A stretch of 64,000 nt of DNA from contig JAEZWM010000017.1 of the NCBI GenBank assembly GCA_023443025.1, positions 66,446 through 130,445 on the forward strand, written 5' to 3'. The notes below the pieces were generated by a model. It searched no databases. It saw only the letters and a list, made by a program, of their open reading frames with translations, and was not told the DNA's origin. The stretch is from Bacillota bacterium. GTDB taxonomy: Bacteria; Bacillota; Clostridia; Tissierellales; Peptoniphilaceae. The position numbers and the translations under genes are program-made. Shown piece by piece: positions 28,092-37,259 of this stretch (the first letter of the stretch is position 1; each line of letters opens with the position of its first letter).

Positions 28092-28667
28092 CTACTTTAT
28101 TAGCGCTCTGGCAATTTCCATGGTATCATTTAGACCATTTAGGATAGCCTTTGTTGTAATTGTGGACCCACTGATTGCTTGAATGTCATAATCGGTTGAA
28201 GGAGACTCTACAGCTGTAAGCTCTTGATCTGTCTTGTTTCCTGTTATGCCTTCTGCAAACCATGGTTCTTCACATTGTTTACCAAATCCAGGTGTCTCTG
28301 TATGGTTAAGGACCTTGAAACCTTGAATCTCTCCTTCTTTGGATACTCCAACTATAAATTCAATCGTTCCATCAAAACCACCCTTAGCTACGGTTCTAAA
28401 AATATATCCTACTGCATCAGATCCACCCATTACCTTAAATACTTCATGTACAGCATGCTCCTCAGGTTTAATCCCTTCAAGTTCAGAAGCTTCCATGTGC
28501 TCAATCTTTTCAGCAGATGGATAAGCATCCTGAAGTGATTCAGCAAGCTTTTTAGCTTGTTGGTCAGCTATTACAGGAGCGGTAAAACCATTTGCCAGTG
28601 CAAGAACAAGTCCTGCGACAGCAGTTATAAGAAAAAGTCTTACGACTAGTGTTCTAAGTTCTTTCAT
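28092..28667 (-). CDS. rnfG: Rnf complex flavoprotein RnfG
   Basis: A 191-residue protein with one N-terminal TM helix (8-27) and an extracytoplasmic FMN-binding domain. The flavinylation motif SGSTIT has Thr169 as the expected covalent FMN site, attached by ApbE, which is not encoded in this window. HTETPGFG is also typical. It overlaps rnfD by four bases. Confidence 0.94.
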   Translation of the reverse strand: MKELRTLVVRLFLITAVAGLVLALANGFTAPVIADQQAKKLAESLQDAYPSAEKIEHMEASELEGIKPEEHAVHEVFKVMGGSDAVGYIFRTVAKGGFDGTIEFIVGVSKEGEIQGFKVLNHTETPGFGKQCEEPWFAEGITGNKTDQELTAVESPSTDYDIQAISGSTITTKAILNGLNDTMEIARALIK

Positions 28668-29623
28668 CTCTTGCCACCTCCAGAACCAAATGTTTTATCA
28701 GAAGTGAATTTTTCTATTAGTGGTACACACATATTCATTATGATAATTGCAAAAGATACTCCTTCAGGATATCCTCCAAACTTTCTAATTATTGCAGTTA
28801 AAAGTCCGCATCCAAATGCAAATACCAACTGTCCTTTTCTAGTTACCGGAGCAGATGCATAGTCTGTTGCCATAAAAAATGCTCCAAGTATCAGTCCACC
28901 TGTCAATAAGTGGAATAGGATATCATTTACGCTGCCACCAAATAGTACGACTGCTACTAGTGTAGTTGCAATATATACTAGTGGAATTCTTAAACTTATT
29001 ACTTTTCTAAATACTAAATATGCAGCACCGATTAGTAGTGCAACTTTTGAAACTTCTCCCATTGAACCTGCCATGTTACCAATGAACATATTGATTTCAG
29101 TAGGAGTAGGCCCACCTGAAAGTGGAGTTACCATTGAAACCATATCTGTAAGCGGTTCAGTAAATTTCCCCATATCTTTAGCAAAAGAAGCCATTAGAAC
29201 AGCTCTTGCAGCAAGTGCAGGATTCATAAAGTTAGAGCCAAGTCCTCCGAAGAACTGCTTAACCACTACAATGGCAAATACAGAACCTACAACTAATTTC
29301 CATATAGGAAAAGATACCGGTACATTAAGAGCTAAGAGAAGCCCGGTAACAACAGCTGACAAATCTCTAATAGTTATTTCTTTCTTAAATAATTTCTGAA
29401 TTAATGCTTCGGATGCAACAGCAGCAATTACTGATGCAGCTATTAATAGTAACGCCCTCATTCCGAAAAAGTATACAGCTGCGATACTAGTTGGGACCAA
29501 TGCAATAATTACATCCAGCATTATTCTAGATACTGTTTCATTCGATCTAATATGAGGAGATGAAGACACAACGAGAAGATCGTCTAGGACGACTTCATTT
29601 CCTCTTACTTCAGTGTTTTCCAT
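28664..29623 (-). CDS. rnfD: Rnf complex flavoprotein RnfD
   Basis: A 319-residue membrane subunit with about ten TM helices, carrying the second covalent FMN. In the segment where the family has SGATPL, this protein reads SMVTPL, so the acceptor Thr (about residue 166) remains but the two residues before it differ. QFFGGLGSNFMNPALAARA is a strong family marker. Lies between rnfC and rnfG. Confidence 0.94.
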   Translation of the reverse strand: MENTEVRGNEVVLDDLLVVSSSPHIRSNETVSRIMLDVIIALVPTSIAAVYFFGMRALLLIAASVIAAVASEALIQKLFKKEITIRDLSAVVTGLLLALNVPVSFPIWKLVVGSVFAIVVVKQFFGGLGSNFMNPALAARAVLMASFAKDMGKFTEPLTDMVSMVTPLSGGPTPTEINMFIGNMAGSMGEVSKVALLIGAAYLVFRKVISLRIPLVYIATTLVAVVLFGGSVNDILFHLLTGGLILGAFFMATDYASAPVTRKGQLVFAFGCGLLTAIIRKFGGYPEGVSFAIIIMNMCVPLIEKFTSDKTFGSGGGKR

Positions 29624-29635
29624 ATTTTCCTCCTA

Positions 29636-30961
29636 TTATACCCTTTGTGATTGTTTTCTTGTTTCTCGTTTACCTAGTCTAATTGTCTCTAATAAAGGTC
29701 TTTTAGCTGGACAAATATAAGAACATGAACCACATTCAATACAGTCCATTATCTTAAGTTCGGTTGCAGACTCATAATCTCCATGTCTAACCATTGATTC
29801 TAAATAAAGTGGTTGTAAAAATACAGGACAGACATCTAAGCATTTACCACATTTAATACAAGCTTCAACCTTTACAGGTGCAGCCTCTTCTTCGGTCATG
29901 ACTAGTACCCCACCGGTAGCTTTCACAGTTGGAGCATCAATTGTAAACTGAGCCTCACCCATCATTGGCCCACCGATGATGATCTTACCAGGCTTTACTT
30001 TAAAACCACCCGCAGCCTCTATTAAGTAGCTTAATGGTACACCAACTTTAGCCATTACGTTTACAGGTGATTTCAGTGCATTTCCTGTAACAGTTACGAT
30101 TCTTTCATAAAGAGGCTTTCCTGTTGTTACTGCTTCATAAATACTATGTGATGTGTATGCATTTATAACGACTACTCCAACATCCATTGGAAGACCACCC
30201 GAAGGTACATGTCGTTTGGTAGCTGCATCGATAATTCTCTTTTCATCACCTTGTGGGTACTTTGGCTTAAGTGTAACTACTTCGATAGCAGTATCGCCAC
30301 TAAGTTCACTCTTAAGTGCTTCGATTGCATCCGGCTTATTTGTTTCCACGCAAATATAACCCTTCTCAGCATCTACAGCTTTCATTGCAAGCTTTAAGCC
30401 TCCAATTACTTTTTTCGGATTAATTTCCATAATCTTTTGATCGGCTGTTAGATAGGGTTCGCATTCAGCACCATTTACTAGTACTGTGTCAATTTTGATA
30501 TCCTCCGGAGGAGATAGTTTGATATGGGTAGGAAAAGCAGCACCGCCAAGCCCGGCAATACCGGCCTCTTTAACGATTTCTATAATTTCACTTTTACTAA
30601 CCTGATCGATGCTTCTGTTTTTCACATCGTATCCAATCTCATCCAGTCCATCTGATTCAATTGTAATTGCATTACATCTTACACCTGATGGAGTAATAAT
30701 TTCTGAAATAGATTTGACTTCCCCTGATACACTCGAGTGTACAGGAATGGACATAAAAGCTTTGGACTCACCAATTTTCTCTCCAACCAACACACGGTCT
30801 CCCACCTTGACCAAACTTTCACAAGGAACCCCGATATGTTGCTGCAGAGCAATGGTTACAGTTGTTGGACTAATACCTGCTTCTACAGGCTTATCGCATG
30901 TCAATTCTTTGAAATCATGCATATGTACTCCGCCCTTGAAACTCATGTTTTCAAGACTCAT
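29636..30961 (-). CDS. rnfC: Rnf complex NADH-binding subunit RnfC
   Basis: Peripheral cytoplasmic subunit that exchanges electrons with NAD+ (441 aa). It has the early FKGGVH motif, a biotinyl-like barrel, a Rossmann-type NADH/FMN site GLGGAAFPTHIKL, and two 4Fe-4S sites near the C-terminus, CIKCGKCLDVCP and CIECGSCSYICP. First gene of rnfCDGEAB. I see no clear promoter in the 40 bases between it and tRNA-Leu, so read-through from the tRNA promoter is possible. Confidence 0.95.
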   Translation of the reverse strand: MSLENMSFKGGVHMHDFKELTCDKPVEAGISPTTVTIALQQHIGVPCESLVKVGDRVLVGEKIGESKAFMSIPVHSSVSGEVKSISEIITPSGVRCNAITIESDGLDEIGYDVKNRSIDQVSKSEIIEIVKEAGIAGLGGAAFPTHIKLSPPEDIKIDTVLVNGAECEPYLTADQKIMEINPKKVIGGLKLAMKAVDAEKGYICVETNKPDAIEALKSELSGDTAIEVVTLKPKYPQGDEKRIIDAATKRHVPSGGLPMDVGVVVINAYTSHSIYEAVTTGKPLYERIVTVTGNALKSPVNVMAKVGVPLSYLIEAAGGFKVKPGKIIIGGPMMGEAQFTIDAPTVKATGGVLVMTEEEAAPVKVEACIKCGKCLDVCPVFLQPLYLESMVRHGDYESATELKIMDCIECGSCSYICPAKRPLLETIRLGKRETRKQSQRV

Positions 30962-31002
30962 GTAATTCCACCTCTCATTTATTAAATTTTAATTCATTAC
31001 AT

Positions 31003-31089
31003 TGGTGCAGAAAGGGGGACTCGAACCCCCATGAGCATTCGCTCACTACCCCCTCAAGATAGCGTGTCTACCAATTCCACCACTTCTGC
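31003..31089 (-). tRNA. tRNA-Leu(GAG)
   Basis: An 87-base class II tRNA with encoded CCA. The anticodon stem CTATC/GGTAG encloses the loop TTGAGGG, so the anticodon is GAG. It has a long variable arm and a normal T-arm. Confidence 0.93.
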
Positions 31090-31107
31090 TTTTTGGTCAC
31101 TGTCCTT

Positions 31108-31135
31108 ATTATATAGTATTTTCAATATTTTTCAA
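31108..31135 (-). promoter_or_regulatory. promoter of tRNA-Leu(GAG)
   Basis: On the minus strand TTGAAA and TATAAT are separated by 16 bases and end 18 bases before the tRNA. It may also feed the rnf operon downstream. Confidence 0.6.
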
Positions 31136-31168
31136 TAGCTGAATCATTAAAATACGTATAATATATCA

Positions 31169-31813
31169 CTAAAAGCTCTTGATGATGTCTTTGATAAAAG
31201 CTTTATAATTGCTCCAAATCAAGCTTATAGGATTGTCAAACTCGCTTTGGGTTGGTAAATTATTCTCATAGAATAATTTGTAAGTTTTGTAAGTATTCAT
31301 TACCTTGTTTACATAATTTCTTGTTTCCCCAAAAGGTATATTGTCTAATTTATCCCCGTGGTATGAAATTGAAGGATCTTTTAACCATTCTTCAACATTA
31401 CCCATCCCGCCGTTATATGCAGCGAGTGCAATTTCTACATCACCGAAATGTTCATATAGATACTCATAATAATAAGCTCCCAGATGGATATTATAGTCAG
31501 GATCATGTAGTTTTTCATCATGGTAATCTTCGTTTAACCTTTCAGATATCCACTGTCCTGTATCCGGCAGTATTTGCATAAGACCTTTTGCATTCATAGG
31601 CGATACAGCATCGGTATCAAAATCAGACTCGACTTTAATTATTGAAGCTATCATTAGAGGGTCAGAATTATATTGTTTACTATATTTTTCTATTATATCT
31701 ATATATTTAACCTTTGTGTCAACTGTCTTCATGGTAATTAAAGCCAATGACATTCCAACTGTTAAGATGGCAATAATAATTATCAGCATCAAAATGTTTT
31801 TTAGTGCTTTCAT
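31169..31813 (-). CDS. membrane-anchored lytic transglycosylase (SLT domain)
   Basis: A 214-residue protein with an N-terminal TM anchor (7-28) and an SLT/goose-lysozyme-type domain. The catalytic Glu lies in KVESDFD, followed by the family motifs GLMQILPDT and ALAAYNGGMGNV. It would cut glycan strands outside the membrane. It is encoded just after coaE with a short gap and a GAGGTGAAGG ribosome site. Confidence 0.92.
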   Translation of the reverse strand: MKALKNILMLIIIIAILTVGMSLALITMKTVDTKVKYIDIIEKYSKQYNSDPLMIASIIKVESDFDTDAVSPMNAKGLMQILPDTGQWISERLNEDYHDEKLHDPDYNIHLGAYYYEYLYEHFGDVEIALAAYNGGMGNVEEWLKDPSISYHGDKLDNIPFGETRNYVNKVMNTYKTYKLFYENNLPTQSEFDNPISLIWSNYKAFIKDIIKSF

Positions 31814-31821
31814 CCTTCACC

Positions 31822-32421
31822 TCATAAATTTAAACTCTTTAATAAATCTTCTGCGTTTTTTTCAAGCGCAGTTAAACTTGAAGAATTATCTATAACAAAA
31901 TCCGACTTCTTTATTTTTATTTCATCAGGCAATTGCAATTCCATAAACTTCAAAGCTTCATCATAGCTTATATTTGATCTTTGCATTAGTCTTTCTAATC
32001 TCGTCTTGGCATCTGCATAAACATAAACAACATAGTTTATATCGATGTATTTGTCTATAACTTCCTTTGATTCAAAGTAGACGGGAAGCTCAAGAAATAT
32101 AGACTCCCCTGAATACTCTTTAATATCCTTTGCTAAACTTTTAGCGATAATCGGATGTGTAATCGCATTTAGTGTTTTAACAGAATTAGGCTTTAATAGT
32201 AAGACTTGCCTTAGTTTTTGCCTATCAATTTCTCCATTACTTAAAATTCCTTTGCCAAAATTTGATATTATAGAATCTCTAACTTCTATTATATCATAAA
32301 TTTCACCGGTCTTTTCATCTGCGCTTATAACAATATAACCTTTGCTTTTTAAATACTCACAAAGTGCGGATTTTCCTGACGCAATCCCACCTGTTATAAC
32401 TATGACTTTATTTTGAGTCAT
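31822..32421 (-). CDS. coaE: dephospho-CoA kinase
   Basis: Last enzyme of CoA synthesis (ATP-dependent 3'-phosphorylation), 199 residues, the normal length. It has a P-loop GGIASGKSAL, a downstream DAKTRLERLMQR lid region and an ELPVYFES segment. It overlaps the end of polA by 14 bases, the common polA-coaE arrangement in Firmicutes. Confidence 0.94.
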   Translation of the reverse strand: MTQNKVIVITGGIASGKSALCEYLKSKGYIVISADEKTGEIYDIIEVRDSIISNFGKGILSNGEIDRQKLRQVLLLKPNSVKTLNAITHPIIAKSLAKDIKEYSGESIFLELPVYFESKEVIDKYIDINYVVYVYADAKTRLERLMQRSNISYDEALKFMELQLPDEIKIKKSDFVIDNSSSLTALEKNAEDLLKSLNL

Positions 32422-35125
32422 ACCAAGACGCTCCTACTTCAATATCAGTTTTTAAATCCACCTTTAATCTATGTGCCTGCTCCATTATCTCTCTGACTAA
32501 TTTTAGAACCTCATCTACTTCATCTTCATGTGCTTCAATAATTAGTTCGTCATGTACTTGAAGAATAAGTCTGGATTTCAATTTTCTTTCTTTAATTACC
32601 TCATATACTCTTACCATTGCAATCTTGATGATATCAGCAGCAGAGCCTTGGATTGGTGTATTTAATGCAATTCTTTCTCCAAAACCCCTGATATTAAAAT
32701 TCTTAGAAGAAAGCTCCGGAACATATCGTCTGCGTTTCAGTATAGTTTCCACGTAGCCATTTTTCTTGCCCTCGTCAACTATGTCTTTCATATATTTTTT
32801 TATTCCCGGATAGGTAGCTAGATATTTGTCTATATACTCCTTAGACTCAGCTCTAGGAATACCTAAATCCCTCGATAAACCATAGTCACTGATCCCATAA
32901 ACTATTCCAAAGTTTACCGCCTTTGCTCTAGATCTCATCAGTGGGGTTACCTCATCCATATCTACATGAAAAACTTCCGAAGCGGTCTTTGTATGAATGT
33001 CCTCTCCATTTTCAAATGCTGTTAGCATTACATCATCGTCTGAAAGATGGGCTAATACGCGTAATTCTATCTGAGAATAATCAGCATCTACAAGAATATA
33101 TCCTCTTGATGCAACAAAAGCTTTTCTAATTTTTCTTCCATCCTCAGTTTTAATTGGTATGTTTTGGAGGTTTGGTTCAGTACTACTTATCCTGCCGGTA
33201 GCAGTTATATTTTGTCTAAAAGTAGAATGTATCTTTCCGTCCACTATAAGTGGTACTAAGCCATCTATATAGGTACTCTTTAATTTAGCGGTACTCCTAT
33301 ATTCAAGGATTAGTTTAATAATCTCATGCTGATCATATAACTTGTCCAATACTTCTGCATCTGTGGAGTAACCGGTTTTTGTTTTCTTAATCACAGGAAG
33401 TCCCAGTTTGTCAAAAAGTACTTCCCCAAGCTGTTTAGGAGATCCTATATTAAACTCCATACCTGCTAAATCATAAATCTCCGTTTCTAGTTTCTCTATT
33501 TTAACATCCAATTCCTTGCCAAGACTTTGAAGTTCCTGGGTATCAACCTTAAAGCCTATCCTCTCCATATCAGCCAGCACTTTTATTAGAGGTAACTCAA
33601 TATCATAGTAGAGTTCATGCATTTCTCTTTCTTCAACTATTTTATCAAGCTCAGGATATAACTTTTCTGTAATTGTAATATATTCTGCCATGTACCCAAA
33701 TAATTCTTCATCGGAAAGCATGGACAATGTCTTTTTTTTCTTACCTTTACCAAGCAAATCTTCTAGTGGAGTAAAGCTCTTATTCAAATACTGAAGTGCT
33801 TGTCTATCAATGCTAAAACCTGTTTGTGATGGATCTATTAAATAATCAGCTATCATATTATCTCTGTAATTTTCAACATTAATGTTATTTTTCAAAAAGA
33901 AAAATAAATCCGATTTAATATCATAAGATAATTTTACAATTTTTTTATCGCTAAATATTTTTGATAGCTCACCTTTAGTTAATACTGACTCAGAATTAGA
34001 GTTATCTCCATTATCATCGATTAAATTATCATCAGTCAAGCTTAGCTGTTTTGCCTCACCATTACTATTTAATCTCGTAAGATATACAATCGGGTCATTT
34101 GGTATCTTTATGCCAAATGCAACGACTCTAGAGTAGATATAATTCTCACCATCGTAAAATAATTTAAAAGAAAACATTTTTTCTTTTTTTATGGAATCTA
34201 TTAATTTAGAAAAACCTTCAGCATCAAGTTCTTTGAATTCAGACTTAATATCTGTTGAATTACCCTCTACAGGTAATCTACTTGCAAAAGTTCTAAACTC
34301 CAGCCTGTCAAATTTCTCCTTAAGTGCGATGTAATCGGGCTCTCTAAATCTATACTCATCAAGGTTTAAATCTACCGGAGCAGCAGTATAAATTTCACCA
34401 AGCTTTTTACTCATCATAGCTATCGCATGATTTTCTTCCAGATTTCTTTTAAGAGCCTTTCCAGAAATATTATCTAAATTCTCGTAAACTTTTTCCATAC
34501 TGCCATACTCTTTGATGAGTTTTAATGCTGTCTTCTCCCCCACGCCCGGAACACCTGGTATATTATCTGATTGGTCACCCATAAATCCTTTGACATCGAT
34601 TAACTGTTTTGGTTCAAGACCATATTCTTCTTTGATTTTTTCGGTTGTGTATGATTCTGTTTGAGTAATTCCTCTTTTTGTTAATACAACAGTCGTGTCA
34701 CTGTCAACAAGCTGAAGATAGTCTCTATCACCTGTGACAATAATCGACTCAATTCCATTATTATTAAACTCATTAGAAAGCGTGCCAATAATATCGTCCG
34801 CTTCATAGGCATCCAAATCTAGATGCTTAACACCCATAGAGTCAAGAACATCTTTTAAAATTCCAAACTGTGAACTTAGCTCCGATGGTGTTTCCTGTCT
34901 ATTTGCCTTATATTCCTTATAGTCTTTTGTTCTAAATGTTGGACCTGACCTATCAAATGCCACAAGAGCATAATCAGGTTTGTACTCATCAATCATCTTA
35001 TAGTACATACTTAAAAACCCATAGACACCATTGGTATAAATACCGTCTTTAGTAGTAAGGTTTCTTATAGCATAAAAAGCTCTAAATATTAAACTTGAAC
35101 CATCTATCAGTAAAATTCTTTTCAT
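32408..35125 (-). CDS. polA: DNA polymerase I
   Basis: Repair and Okazaki-fragment polymerase, 905 residues. The N-terminal 5' nuclease (FEN) domain has the acidic motifs (DGSSLIFRAF, YEADDIIGTL, VTGDRDYLQL, MGDQSDNIPGVPGVG). The middle exonuclease-fold region (about 300-480) lacks the DxE proofreading motif and is probably inactive, as in Bacillus-type enzymes. The polymerase domain has motif A DADYSQIELR, motif B RAKAVNFGIVYG and motif C VHDELIIE. ATG 35125 follows TTGGAGG. Confidence 0.96.
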   Translation of the reverse strand: MKRILLIDGSSLIFRAFYAIRNLTTKDGIYTNGVYGFLSMYYKMIDEYKPDYALVAFDRSGPTFRTKDYKEYKANRQETPSELSSQFGILKDVLDSMGVKHLDLDAYEADDIIGTLSNEFNNNGIESIIVTGDRDYLQLVDSDTTVVLTKRGITQTESYTTEKIKEEYGLEPKQLIDVKGFMGDQSDNIPGVPGVGEKTALKLIKEYGSMEKVYENLDNISGKALKRNLEENHAIAMMSKKLGEIYTAAPVDLNLDEYRFREPDYIALKEKFDRLEFRTFASRLPVEGNSTDIKSEFKELDAEGFSKLIDSIKKEKMFSFKLFYDGENYIYSRVVAFGIKIPNDPIVYLTRLNSNGEAKQLSLTDDNLIDDNGDNSNSESVLTKGELSKIFSDKKIVKLSYDIKSDLFFFLKNNINVENYRDNMIADYLIDPSQTGFSIDRQALQYLNKSFTPLEDLLGKGKKKKTLSMLSDEELFGYMAEYITITEKLYPELDKIVEEREMHELYYDIELPLIKVLADMERIGFKVDTQELQSLGKELDVKIEKLETEIYDLAGMEFNIGSPKQLGEVLFDKLGLPVIKKTKTGYSTDAEVLDKLYDQHEIIKLILEYRSTAKLKSTYIDGLVPLIVDGKIHSTFRQNITATGRISSTEPNLQNIPIKTEDGRKIRKAFVASRGYILVDADYSQIELRVLAHLSDDDVMLTAFENGEDIHTKTASEVFHVDMDEVTPLMRSRAKAVNFGIVYGISDYGLSRDLGIPRAESKEYIDKYLATYPGIKKYMKDIVDEGKKNGYVETILKRRRYVPELSSKNFNIRGFGERIALNTPIQGSAADIIKIAMVRVYEVIKERKLKSRLILQVHDELIIEAHEDEVDEVLKLVREIMEQAHRLKVDLKTDIEVGASWYDSK

Positions 35126-35213
35126 TTATCCTCCAATATAATTACCTGGTAATATCTTATCTATAATAGTATATAATAACTGTTGTTAAAAATAAAGAAA
35201 ATAGCCAAATCTA

Positions 35214-35242
35214 TTGTAAAACAAATTATTTTATGCTATTAT
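35214..35242 (+). promoter_or_regulatory. promoter of tRNA-Leu(CAA)
   Basis: TTGTAA (35214-35219) and TATTAT (35237-35242) are 17 bases apart, with a TG extension before the -10, ten bases upstream of the tRNA. Confidence 0.6.
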
Positions 35243-35252
35243 TACTACACAA

Positions 35253-35339
35253 GCCGGAGTGATGGAACTGGCAGACGTGCAGGACTCAAAATCCTGTGGT
35301 GGCAACACCGTGCGGGTTCGAGCCCCGCTTCCGGCACCA
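35253..35339 (+). tRNA. tRNA-Leu(CAA)
   Basis: An 87-base class II tRNA with encoded CCA. The stem CAGGA/TCCTG encloses CTCAAAA, giving the anticodon CAA (reads UUG). The long variable arm is GTGGTGGCAACACC-like. The acceptor stem pairs fully, with one G-U. Confidence 0.95.
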
Positions 35340-35344
35340 TACTA

Positions 35345-35475
35345 TTAATAAGTTCACGTAACTTATTAAGATGTTCATTTTATGCCGTTGTTAAAGGTAT
35401 GCTTACACGTAACTACTCATAACTTTATATGTTTTTATGGAGTCATAGCATATTTTAAGCATATTTTAGGCATAC
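35345..35475. repeat. inverted and tandem repeats behind tRNA-Leu(CAA)
   Basis: A perfect 10-bp inverted repeat, TTAATAAGTT-CACGT-AACTTATTAA, lies at 35345-35369, six bases after the tRNA. Further on are two tandem 11-base units GCATATTTTA(A/G) (35448-35469) followed by a partial third copy (GCATAC). No ORF is convincing here. It could be a structured tRNA 3' trailer or the worn trace of an integration site; neither is shown. Confidence 0.5.
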
Positions 35476-35514
35476 AAAAAAGACTGCAGATTTAAATTTC
35501 CGCAGTCTTTTTTT
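35476..35514. terminator. bidirectional terminator between tRNA-Leu(CAA) and Cache gene
   Basis: AAAAAAGACTGC and GCAGTCTTTTTT form a 12-bp stem with A and T tracts on either side. Confidence 0.85.
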
Positions 35515-35564
35515 ATTTATTTTTTTGAAAGATTATAATCCTATAAACCAAAGTCTTTTTAAAT

Positions 35565-36266
35565 CTATGCGGTTTTCTTCTTTTCACTATCTGCTCCAGG
35601 AGATTCTGCAACAGAAAGTCCAACCAAGGCTATTAACGAACCAAGTGATATAGCACGTAGGACTATTATCAATGTATTTATTCTTTCCATTTCAGTGTCA
35701 TGTCCCTCAATTAATTTGTCAAGCTCTTCCGTAGGGGTCCCAACAAAAAGCAGTCCTATTACATTGTTATTCACATCGGTTATAGGCTTATATGCGGTGT
35801 AATAATTGTCACCCAGAATATTAGCTTCTCCAATATAAGTCTGACCGTTCAAAACAGTTTGATAAGCCATATGATCTTGTCCTAAATATGTACCAACGGC
35901 CCTTTCATTGTCATCGCCCATAATATTGGTAGTAATCCTTTTGAAATCGTTACTTTCTTTGACAAAAATACTTGATTTTTCTCCAAGGTCTTCCAGAATT
36001 GAGTCTACCAAACCAAATCTTCCTTCAATGCTCACACCTTCACTATCTAAAAGAGTACCCTCACCTTGTTTTAAGGTTCCATAAGTATTATTGACATATT
36101 TCATAGTTAAGTCTATGTTGCTCTGCAATTGGTTCTTTAAAAGCCTATTTTTTATATTTTCTATTTCTTGAGTTTGATTTGAGAAACCTAATAACCCCAG
36201 TATTAAGTTTGCTAAGAGCGCAGCCATACCTAAATAAGCTATCCATTTCACATTTCTAGTCTTCAT
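35565..36266 (-). CDS. membrane protein with stand-alone Cache sensor domain, no signalling domain
   Basis: A 233-residue protein: one N-terminal TM helix (about 9-27), an extracytoplasmic single-Cache domain (about 35-185; SSIFVKESNDFKRITTN, AVGTYLGQDH, YIGEANILGDNYYTAYKPI, NNVIGLLFVG), a second TM helix (about 197-217) and a short basic tail. This sensor domain (Cache_3-Cache_2 type) normally precedes a HAMP and methyl-accepting or kinase domain; here the frame stops with none. It follows two paralogous small membrane proteins on the same strand and is last before a terminator, so it probably works with them. The ligand and output are unknown. Truncation of a chemoreceptor is the alternative. 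Confidence 0.8.
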   Translation of the reverse strand: MKTRNVKWIAYLGMAALLANLILGLLGFSNQTQEIENIKNRLLKNQLQSNIDLTMKYVNNTYGTLKQGEGTLLDSEGVSIEGRFGLVDSILEDLGEKSSIFVKESNDFKRITTNIMGDDNERAVGTYLGQDHMAYQTVLNGQTYIGEANILGDNYYTAYKPITDVNNNVIGLLFVGTPTEELDKLIEGHDTEMERINTLIIVLRAISLGSLIALVGLSVAESPGADSEKKKTA

Positions 36267-36297
36267 GTCTTCTCCTCTTATTAATTAATGATAATTA

Positions 36298-36690
36298 TTA
36301 TTCTTCGAACTTTCTTTCTATATCTAAAAATACCTTTTTTAATCCAAGCCAAGCAAAACAGGAAATTGCACCAATAGTTCCAAGTCTACCTCCAATACCG
36401 GCATAAGCACTACTTGCAGCAATAAATAAAATCCCTGTTATCAGTGAGATTATTGCCATCTCAAAAACATTAAGAGCATTTTCCACCGAGATCATACCTG
36501 CATAAGATGCACAAGCAGCTGCTGTAACAAGAGTTCCGGACATTGAAGGAAAAAAGTATGGCAGTAGTAAACCTGAGATTAAGGTAATAGTAGCAGAAGC
36601 TATTACGGCTCCTCTCTTCAATATTATTGATACAAAATATGTTGCCATGCCGGCTAGTACCGAAGTTGCCAATATAATTAGTTCATTCAT
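36298..36690 (-). CDS. small membrane protein, paralogue of the adjacent upstream gene
   Basis: I do not recognise this 130-residue protein by name. It has four or five hydrophobic segments and a charged C-terminal end. Its sequence from GAVIA to the C-terminal AYAGIGGRLGTIGAIS aligns without gaps over about 50 residues with the last part of the neighbouring 185-residue protein, sharing (A/S)S(Y/F)xGMxS and YAGIGG(R/K)xGTxxA. It therefore looks like a shorter paralogue lacking the first two helices of its partner. A two-component membrane complex is my inference. Eleven bases separate it from the partner gene. Confidence 0.72.
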   Translation of the reverse strand: MNELIILATSVLAGMATYFVSIILKRGAVIASATITLISGLLLPYFFPSMSGTLVTAAACASYAGMISVENALNVFEMAIISLITGILFIAASSAYAGIGGRLGTIGAISCFAWLGLKKVFLDIERKFEE

Positions 36691-36701
36691 TTCTACCTCT
36701 C

Positions 36702-37259
36702 CTAATTAAAAAATCTAATAATATTTCTGGTTATAATAGTAGATAATGCCGCAGTAGTTCCACCTTTACCACCTATCCCTGCATATATTTGTGCAGTAGT
36801 TATTAGTACAGCCGCAGCAATTACACCGGCAAGTGCACCAGACATAAGATTTGGAATTACACTCAGCGAGCTCATACCAACAAAAGATGAAGTATAAGTT
36901 ATACCGGCCAAATCATTTGGTAAAAAAGTAGCCGCCATAACTCCAACAAGACCATTAGCAATTACTGCCCCATAGCCCATTTTATGATTGATAAACCAGG
37001 TTACGGTTACACCTATTACAGAGCAAGCCAATATGTATAAACTTCTTTTGTTAAAAATTGTGGTATTATCTACAGCCTTTATTTTTCTGTAATGATCGGC
37101 TAAACTGATTGTAAAAAAAGCTCCGAGAATGATTAGAATCTCAGTCTTGTAAAAGTTTTCCCCGTTGATAGCCGTAGACACTATCAATCCTCCACCGGTT
37201 GCAATAAATGCAAATAGTCCCAATAAATTTGCATTGTTCTTGTTAAAAAATTTGCTCAT
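36702..37259 (-). CDS. membrane protein, larger member of a paralogous pair
   Basis: A 185-residue membrane protein with six or so hydrophobic segments, ending in the motif IYAGIGGKGGTTAALS shared with the next gene. The C-terminal two thirds match that gene; the first 65 residues are extra. The Gly-rich motif near the membrane end resembles a re-entrant or conducting segment, but no family is recognised. ATG 37259 is preceded by in-frame stops. The only strong ribosome site (AAAGGAGGG, 37296-37304) lies 36 bases upstream, with a 6-bp hairpin between (37271-37286), so initiation may be structured. Confidence 0.7.
   Translation of the reverse strand: MSKFFNKNNANLLGLFAFIATGGGLIVSTAINGENFYKTEILIILGAFFTISLADHYRKIKAVDNTTIFNKRSLYILACSVIGVTVTWFINHKMGYGAVIANGLVGVMAATFLPNDLAGITYTSSFVGMSSLSVIPNLMSGALAGVIAAAVLITTAQIYAGIGGKGGTTAALSTIITRNIIRFFN

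Noticed and set aside
35183..35422. 79-residue plus-strand ORF
   Set aside because: It covers tRNA-Leu(CAA) and its promoter and has no family features.
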